Position numbers and translations under genes: made by a program. Below the pieces are notes generated by a model that worked only from the letters and a program-made list of their open reading frames with translations, did no database searches and had not been told where the DNA came from. DNA of 64,000 bases from Amblyomma americanum (lineage: Eukaryota > Arthropoda > Arachnida > Ixodida > Ixodidae): contig NC_135505.1 of assembly GCF_052857255.1 (NCBI RefSeq), positions 136,952,356 through 137,016,355 of the forward strand, in the 5' to 3' direction. Positions 58,009 to 64,000 of the stretch are shown piece by piece. Numbering within the stretch: the first letter of the stretch is position 1; each line of letters begins with the position of its first letter.

Positions 58009-60065
58009 TGCGGCTTGTTGCGTGTGGGGCAGTGTGCAGGGTTAACGTCCTGCAGCTGCACATAAGCAACGAGGGACACCGCAGCAGAGAGGTTCGGATT
58101 CAGTTCAGCCTCATGGAGTTCCTTAACAAGCACCGAGGTGGTCGAATGCAGTCAGAGTGAACACTGCAGGGAGCATCTCCTAGATAACTTTGTTCTTGCT
58201 TAAGGGTCAGCTGTCTTTGCCGGCCATAAAAGTGCACTGTCGTTCTTACTGCCGGTATATATGTACGAGGAAGACTTCTTTTTTTTTTCTTTTGTCATGA
58301 CGGTTCAAACTAGGGCTGCGGGTAATATGCAGGGCCGGATATTAAGCGCGAAAAGAATTTAGGAGCACACTTAAACCCCACCTTAAGGCTCCCTCCATGA
58401 GTCCCTCCAGTGGCGTGATGTCCTCTTTGCTTATTACTCGGCAGACGCGAAAAATTAATCAGCTTTATTTTATTAATGCGTACGCATTACTCGCCTCATG
58501 CGTGGCGTGTACTGAAAGTGTTCGCACAAGCTTTCTGTCCACAAAGTAACTCGGGTAAGCTGCGGTAACTTCGGAGAGGCATAGCGCAGGCTGCCGCCAA
58601 TAGGAGGAAGCTCGGGTAACCAAGTTGATCGAAATTATCTCGATGACGGTGAACGCGTGTTTAGTAAGGGGTAAGCCTCACTTGATCCATTAAGCGAAAA
58701 TACGTGTGCGTATGGTGACGCTCGATGGTACCCATAAAATACGGCGTCCGTATGCAACCTGGCAGGTGGTAGTTAAATTAATGATTGGTCGCCCGAGGTT
58801 GCTTGGTTCAACTCGGATCGCACAAGTAACACCGGTGGCAGCACCTACCATCGTTAGGAAGTGGCGCACCGCTTAACCGTTACACCACTGCGTCAGAAGT
58901 GGAATGAGGACCCCCAGGGATCTATGACTATGAGGTAGAAAAAGCCCAATTCTGCATATCTGGGCATTAACCTATTAGCTATCGCATAAAAAAATCTTAA
59001 TACACATCAGCGTGCAGATCAGAAGGAGTGCTGCGGCGGCTGCGTAGAGCCATAAAGAGGTTGAATTGCCAGCTTCATGGCATCGGGTTACATCACGCCG
59101 CAGCGCGCGGTGACTGCGCTCAGAAAGTGAGAGGCAGGCTTACTCCTTCTCAGACATAAGCAGTCTTCTACACCACCTTGGGGGATTCCCCTAAACACTT
59201 GAGCAACACTGTTCCCACTTCGAGTTACTGATCAGTTAGCAGAGCTACTGATTCTTTGAAGCGGTGGTCCCGGGCTCGAACCTCAGACCAGGAAGAATTT
59301 TTGTTTAACAGCGAAGTTTCTGAGAAATGCTGTATAGCTTTTCTTTGTAGCCGTGTGGCTGTGTTTGGGTGGATGCCATTGAGTATTTACTCTCTTATTA
59401 TAAGCAGCCTTAAGTTTCTCTGGCGACTTTTTCCAGTTTCTTTGAATTTTTTCTTCTTGGATACCAGCATATATTTGTAAGTTTTGTTCAGATTCTATCT
59501 AAAAACCTTAAATTCGCAGTTAAGATTCATAATAAGGCATGGAAGTTTTTAACGAAGCTCATATTATTAAGAAGTCTGTTCAGTTGGCTTCATTTTGATG
59601 TATCAGATTAAATTTTAGACCTAATAGTTTTTGTACCAAGATAGTTTACACCCACAAAACACCCACAAAATACAGCCAATTTTCTCACTTTAAGGAAATA
59701 GTTAAATACCTTTACTTACAGGGCAGTATCCAGCTCTCAGTAAAACATTGTGTCTCGTGCTTTTCATTCTGGTTTGTCGTGCCCTTCGTGCTGTCACAGA
59801 CAGATTATTACGGTAATTAGTATGGGGTTCGGTTGGGTGGCGGCCGTTTTTGGCTAGGAGTGCAGGGTAGGCGTATGTCACGCACGGTTGAGGTCACCCA
59901 AGGTCGCAAGGTCGCTCATCGGTTCGTATAAAACAGGGTAAGCAAGGGAAATGAGAGAAAGGGACGAGGCTTGGACGAAACCCAACGTGATTTCGCCCAG
60001 CGGTGCCTGTACAGCTGTGGCTGTGCAAAAACACTCGTTTCTCTGTACAGCCGCGCCGCGTTTCG
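58009..60065. other. Intergenic with tRNA-like SINE remnants
   Basis: At about 58,780-58,895 the minus strand reads gcagtggtgtaacggttaag, then ccgagttgaacc, a tRNA-like head that may be a second SINE family. Another partial head (gcggtggtcccgggctcgaa) lies at 59,259. The rest (59,300-60,060) is AT-rich and not recognised. Confidence 0.5.
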
Positions 60066-60071
60066 TTTATT
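60066..60071 (-). terminator. Polyadenylation signal of the S1 protease gene
   Basis: AATAAA on the minus strand lies 33 nt after the protease stop codon. Confidence 0.55.
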
Positions 60072-60104
60072 GCGTCTTCGATGATATAGGACAGGCGGAG
60101 TGCT

Positions 60105-60305
60105 TCAAGTGCTTCCATCTGTCCGGCCTCCGATTTCCTTGAAGGCGCTCTGGTCGGCGATGGTCTGCAGGATCCACTCCTTGTAGACGTTGACGGGCAC
60201 GTAGATTCCCGGCATGCCCTGCGCGCAGCCGACGCCGTGCGACACGATTCCCACCTGGATGTATCGGTGGGCCTGGCGGTACATCACGCCAGAGCCCGAG
60301 TCGCC
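60105..60305 (-). CDS. S1-family serine protease, last exon
   Basis: The exon begins at an acceptor (atatttctgtcgcag, minus strand) and reads GDSGSGVMYRQ, QVGIVSHGVGCAQGMPGIYV, PVNVYKEWI and ends at TGA (60,105-60,107) after 66 codons. GDSG supplies the active-site serine of the chymotrypsin fold, and the GCAQ...PGIYV segment forms the substrate pocket wall. Two usual features differ: GDSGGPL is GDSGSGV and the pocket tryptophan (SWG) is histidine (SHG). It joins the exon at 62,185 in phase 0. Secreted tick S1 proteases serve digestion, clotting and immunity; which applies here is unknown because the N-terminal part is outside the window. Confidence 0.88.
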   Translation of the reverse strand, partial: GDSGSGVMYRQAHRYIQVGIVSHGVGCAQGMPGIYVPVNVYKEWILQTIADQSAFKEIGGRTDGST

Positions 60306-60436
60306 CTGCGACAGAAATATCTTTTTGTAGGATCAATAAGCGCTTGTGTCGAGATCGTGTCGTTTCCACTAAATTACGTAATAATCCCGTGACCAGGTCA
60401 CGTGACCTATTTAAGTAAGTCTCATTATTTACGTAT

Positions 60437-60606
60437 ACAGTTGAACCTCGCTATTACGAAGTTGGAGGGGCCCGCCGATTTCTTCGTTACAGTTTAGCTT
60501 CATTATAGCCCGTGTTGACCGAGCTTCCAAGAGGAATCGCCATTCCTTCGTTGTATCGATTATTTAGTTATAAACCGTTTCGTTATAACGAGCTTCGAGC
60601 ATATCA
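60437..60606. mobile_element. Small MITE with cagttgaacctcg-type ends
   Basis: The left end tacagttgaacctcgctatt, then acgaa, is mirrored at the right by ttcgttataacgagcttcga. The ends recall pogo/Tigger-type terminal repeats with TA. It lies in the protease intron. Confidence 0.55.
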
Positions 60607-60680
60607 CATTGGTGATGTCGCCTATTTATTTCAATGAATAGGTAAGGTGACTATAGACATGACCACGACCCCCTTACACG

Positions 60681-60895
60681 TACAGTCCCCGTCAAAAGTG
60701 TACATCTCAAGGGGTTTGCTTCTCAGCTGTTTAGCAGGGCTCCCTAGTACATCTAGCAGTCCAAACCTTGTGAGGATTGAGGACGCGAAGCCATTCCTAT
60801 TTCGATAGATTAGGGTCACTGAGGATGCATAACGAGGCATGCACCAGGCCTCAAAAGGAAACCTTTTGGGCCGTATACTTTTGATGGGAGGTGTA
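60681..60895. mobile_element. Tc1/mariner-type MITE remnant
   Basis: The left end tacagtccccgtcaaaagtg and the right end, read on the minus strand, tacacctcccatcaaaagta, match imperfectly over about 24 bp. Both begin with TA, the mariner target. There is no transposase. Confidence 0.65.
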
Positions 60896-61464
60896 CATGA
60901 TCCCATGAGTCCCTTAACAGCGCACGCTAAAAGTTCATGTTTCTTGGCAGTAACCATGTTCTCGGTCTTGGTGGTGACATAAAGGGATGAGATATAAGCC
61001 TCAGTGTGCTATAAGTAATTTATTGTAGCGCAATATAGTTTCGGCGGGTTTTGACGTCACAAGAGGGCACAGAGAACCGCCGCTTTATGTGCGCTCACAA
61101 AACGGTGACGCATTCGTTGCTTCTTTGTCTGCTGTGAGCGCGCATGACTTGTGGGGGTTTTGCGTACTCTCATGTGACGTCGCAGCTCGCAGAGGTAGAA
61201 ACAGAACCTTTCGGCCAAAAACAGCGCGACAACAAACTATTCAAGGAGCGATTGGAAATGTTTTCTCCAGCTGTGCTGTTGCTGAGGCGGTGTAGTTATC
61301 GTTGAAAATGATGCCCCTGCTTCTTTGCTGTGAAAGTTTCGTGTGGCAGATGAACCGAACAACGTGAAATACTCAATCCTTGCGCAGGAGTTTCTAACAT
61401 TCGCTCCTTCCAAATGTTTATTTGTAACAAACATGGCTGCCTAGTCTGTATATTTTTTAAGCGA

Positions 61465-62156
61465 AATTTATTGGCCCAGGGCATCAATGATGGGTGAAGG
61501 TGTGATGAATGATGTAGTAGAGATTAAATGAATGAAAAAAAGGTTAGCTGATTTGATGAAGTCCAGTATAGAACGATGGTACGGTCCCTGCGTCCAGGCA
61601 ATGTATGAAGCAGGGTTGCTTGGTGAAAGACCTGCTACCATCAGGTGCCGGATCCTTGTAGGCTTGAGAGCTGGGCAGTCCCACAGTAAGTGATGAATGT
61701 CGGCCTCAATGTCCTCGTGTTTACATATCGGACACCCTGGCCGAGGAAACAAATCTCGGTACTGAGGCCATTCCGAGTGACAGCTGGTGTGAGGGCAACC
61801 CCGACCCGGATCCTCCTAAACGCGACCTCCTCTGCACGGGTAAGACCGCGGGGGAGGTTTACCGCACACGGAGGGATGAGAGCACGTGTGCGGCGCCGGA
61901 GGAGTTCCTTTCTTGATGAAAGGATAGTAAAATTGCCCAAATGAAGGAGCCGAGGGGGTGATGAGTTTGTATTCGCAAGGCGGGTCGCTAAATCTGCCTG
62001 GCTTTGATAGGTCAGCAGATCCCGTGGGACCCACTCAATACGTACTGGCTGCGGGATGCGTGCCGCGAGCCGGTGGATGTCCTGACATATCGTTGGACAG
62101 CGGCTAACACGTCGTAGCAACCGGACAACTTGAAGGTTTGTTTGTATATCACTCAC
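61465..62156 (-). pseudogene. 5'-truncated LINE: RNase H end and CCHC motif
   Basis: The minus strand reads DIQTNLQVVRLL, VRIEWVPRDLLTYQSQADLA (the WVPxH...AD block of RNase H, with its histidine lost), LTRAEEVAFRRIRVGVALT and, after a frameshift near 61,755, CPICKHEDIEADIHHLLWDC. A similar tgtatat word lies at both outer edges and may be a target duplication, but this is weak. It was inserted into the protease intron in the same orientation as the gene. Confidence 0.8.
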
Positions 62157-62184
62157 TCTTTTCGAAGCACCTGTCTAAACTCAC

Positions 62185-62324
62185 CTGGCAGGCGTCCGTG
62201 TCCTCCGCGTAGGCGCACATCATGCTGGACTTATTGAAGCTGTACGACTGCAGCTTCTCTGCGCACTCCGACTGCTCGAGCACCTGCAGCTTGGTGTAGC
62301 GCAGTTTATCCGAGGGACCCCGGC
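62185..62324 (-). CDS. S1-family serine protease, penultimate exon
   Basis: The 140-nt exon lies between an acceptor (ctatgcaacctaccag, minus strand) and a donor (CAG/GTGAGT). It reads RGPSDKLRYTKLQVLEQSEC, then KSSMMCAYAEDTDACQ, and joins GDSG of the last exon. The D of DACQ sits at the S1 specificity position, predicting trypsin-like cleavage after Arg or Lys. The cysteines fit the usual disulfides around the active site. Upstream exons with the His and Asp of the triad must lie beyond this window or were not recognised in 62.3-64 kb. Confidence 0.88.
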
Positions 62325-62624
62325 CTGGTAGGTTGCATAGAGAAGCAAGTGAAGCAGGGGTTACAAGGCGACGAAGAATCGCACATCCAGAACAAACAAA
62401 CGAGAAACAAAAACAACTGTCTACGAGGCACGCTGTATAGCTGGGGACTCCAGATTAGTTTCTGCCACTTGGAGCTTCCAAAGGGACACTACACTAAAAG
62501 GGAACACTGAGTCATGCTGGGATGATACAGTAGGGTCACGTGATAACAAATATGGTAGAGAGATGGCAGGGAGATGGGTTTCTTGACAACATAAAACAAA
62601 GTGAAGTGAGAGAAGAAAGGAAGA

Positions 62625-62920
62625 AAGAGGTGCCGTAGTGGAGGACTCCGGAATAATCTCGACCACCTGGGGATCTTGAACGTCCACTGCCATCGCTAAG
62701 GCGCCCGTGTGCTGTGCGATGTCAGTGCACGTTAAAGATCCTCAGGTGGTCGAAATTATTCCGGAGCCCTCCACTACGGCACATCTTTCTTCCTTTCTTC
62801 TTTCACTCCCTCCTTTAATCCTTCCCTTACGGCGCGGTTCAGGTGTCCAACGATATACGAGACAGATGCTGCGCCATTTCCTTTCCCGAAAAACCAATTA
62901 TTATTATTATTATTATTATT
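62625..62920. repeat. Two SINE bodies in inverted orientation
   Basis: A minus-strand SINE body (about 62,625-62,690, tgccgtagtggaggactccg and tcgaccacctgggg) abuts a + strand SINE body (62,694-62,920, gcgcccgtgtgctgtgcgat to aaaccaattattatt). Neither has its tRNA head. A (tta)n tract ends the second copy. Confidence 0.85.
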
Positions 62921-64000
62921 ATTAACAAGAACTGGAGAGGCCCAGTTGCTCGGCCAACGTTTCGATAAGAGAACTTGCATCTATCTGGTCAAAGCGGTCG
63001 TCATTTGCAGGGTGGATTAAATAGGGTCTTCGCTTCGAAGAGGAAGCCACAGTGAAGGGGATAAGGGTGTGATGTGGGAAGGGTGTTAGGATGGGGGAGC
63101 GTGAATTTGAAAATATTGTCAAACAGGATGGCTGTGCGGGTAGGATCCTTGCAACTTCGCCTGGCAAATATGTTATTTTTACTAAGAACAGAGCTTTGAT
63201 ACGCCAGAAAATTGCGCAGAAGTGAAGAACACGTGGCGACACCCCTCGCGGATTCCTGCAACCGCGCCTGGTGACGCGAATTCTTCGCCGGTCACGATTG
63301 GTTCATCGCTTTTCTCATGCAAGGCTATATCGCCGTCAATGGGCAAGTACCGTCGAAATAGGAGAACAGCAGCGCGGTGAGCATAGCGAAGAATATTTCT
63401 AAGGGTCTCACAATTAACTAATCTTTTTTACGCGCGACTGTACGCTGAGAGCGATCGGCTCTTTTGCAGAGAGTGTAACGATCAGCTTTCAGGCACGCGC
63501 CGAAGAACAGTCTGGTTGTGCGTCGATCCAGGCTGAGGTCTGGTTTTAAGGGCTGGGACCGTAGCCTGGTCACTGAGCCCAATGTGTACAGGTTGAATGA
63601 CCGCGTGGCCACAACAGCTTCAGGGGCTCTGAATTTCGATGTGGACGGCTGAGGACAGGGGCATTCGGTCTTGCCCCTTTCGGCTAGGTAGAAAAGTAGA
63701 GGAGAGAGCGACCGAGAACTGAGCTCCCAAGCAGTGCCAGGGAGGGTTTCGGTGGGGGGAGGCATTCACACACTGGGAGCTGATATATACTTCGACCTTG
63801 TTAATTATATATGGATGCAATATATCTGGACGGCATCCGCAATCTGTTTTCTCTATTAAAAAGGCACTACGCTGATATCATCATAACCATCAGACAACTG
63901 AGGTGCTTGAAGGACAGAAGCCTCCCCTATTGATTCCAAGCACACTTTACGTGCCCAACCATGGTCACCCTGCACCAGCGAATTTCCTAATACAATATTC
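62921..64000. other. Right edge, unidentified repeat-like sequence
   Basis: The word ggccaacgtttcgataagag at 62,951 recalls the inverted repeat at 57,664 and suggests a dispersed family. A 115-codon minus-strand frame at 63,418-63,765 has no recognisable domain. No protease exon was recognised here. Confidence 0.4.

Noticed and set aside
57785..58133. Minus- and plus-strand frames rich in HTIPY or MVWYG repeats.
   Set aside because: They are translations of the pentanucleotide microsatellite.
60067..60369. Arginine/proline-rich 100-codon minus-strand frame overlapping the protease exon.
   Set aside because: It is an out-of-frame shadow of the S1 exon, whose GDSG and PGIYV motifs fix the true frame.
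63418..63765. 115-codon minus-strand frame at the right edge as a further protease exon.
   Set aside because: No S1 motif, no convincing splice sites and a basic, low-complexity composition; left unassigned.

Overview
This window is eukaryotic and most likely comes from a hard tick (Ixodidae). Three signs point there: GT-AG introns, several copies of a tRNA-derived SINE whose head looks like the Ruka family of Rhipicephalus, and many non-LTR elements and MITEs of the kind common in ixodid genomes. The taxonomic call is inferred from repeat content; no alignment was run.

Layout. (1) Positions 1-8205 are a 493-bp satellite array with a 2,958-bp six-monomer higher-order period; it runs off the left edge and is interrupted by a retrotransposon tail. 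(2) Positions 9,823-35,209 hold one complete gene on the + strand, the orthologue of CEBPZ (Noc1/Mak21, a 60S ribosome-assembly factor). It can be read as 18 exons with consistent phases, giving 954 residues. Its introns carry SINE and RTE fragments, a tandem array with tRNA-like boxes, a 140-bp minisatellite and several MITEs. (3) Positions 35.2-38.8 kb are intergenic, with a doubtful ankyrin-like reading frame and a long inverted repeat. (4) Positions about 38.9-45.5 kb are a near-complete but broken I-clade LINE (gag-like ORF1; endonuclease, RT and RNase H ORF2). It is split by a MITE and by a 5'-truncated RTE-like element, both with target duplications. (5) Positions 49,836-50,497 are the last exon of a seven-finger C2H2 zinc-finger gene. 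(6) Positions 51-58 kb are repeat-rich and contain one isolated minus-strand exon of an alpha-hydroxyacid oxidase with altered active-site residues. (7) Positions 60.1-62.3 kb are the last two exons of a minus-strand S1 serine protease (GDSGSG instead of GDSGGP), whose intron holds a LINE fragment and small DNA-transposon relics.

The protein-coding genes are unrelated in function: ribosome biogenesis, transcription, oxidase metabolism and proteolysis. No operon or multi-gene system is visible. The most notable content is repeat architecture: the two-level satellite, the nested LINE/MITE/LINE insertion, the transposon-end-containing minisatellite, the tandem tRNA-like array and the long inverted repeat. 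I did not find a convincing new biological system.
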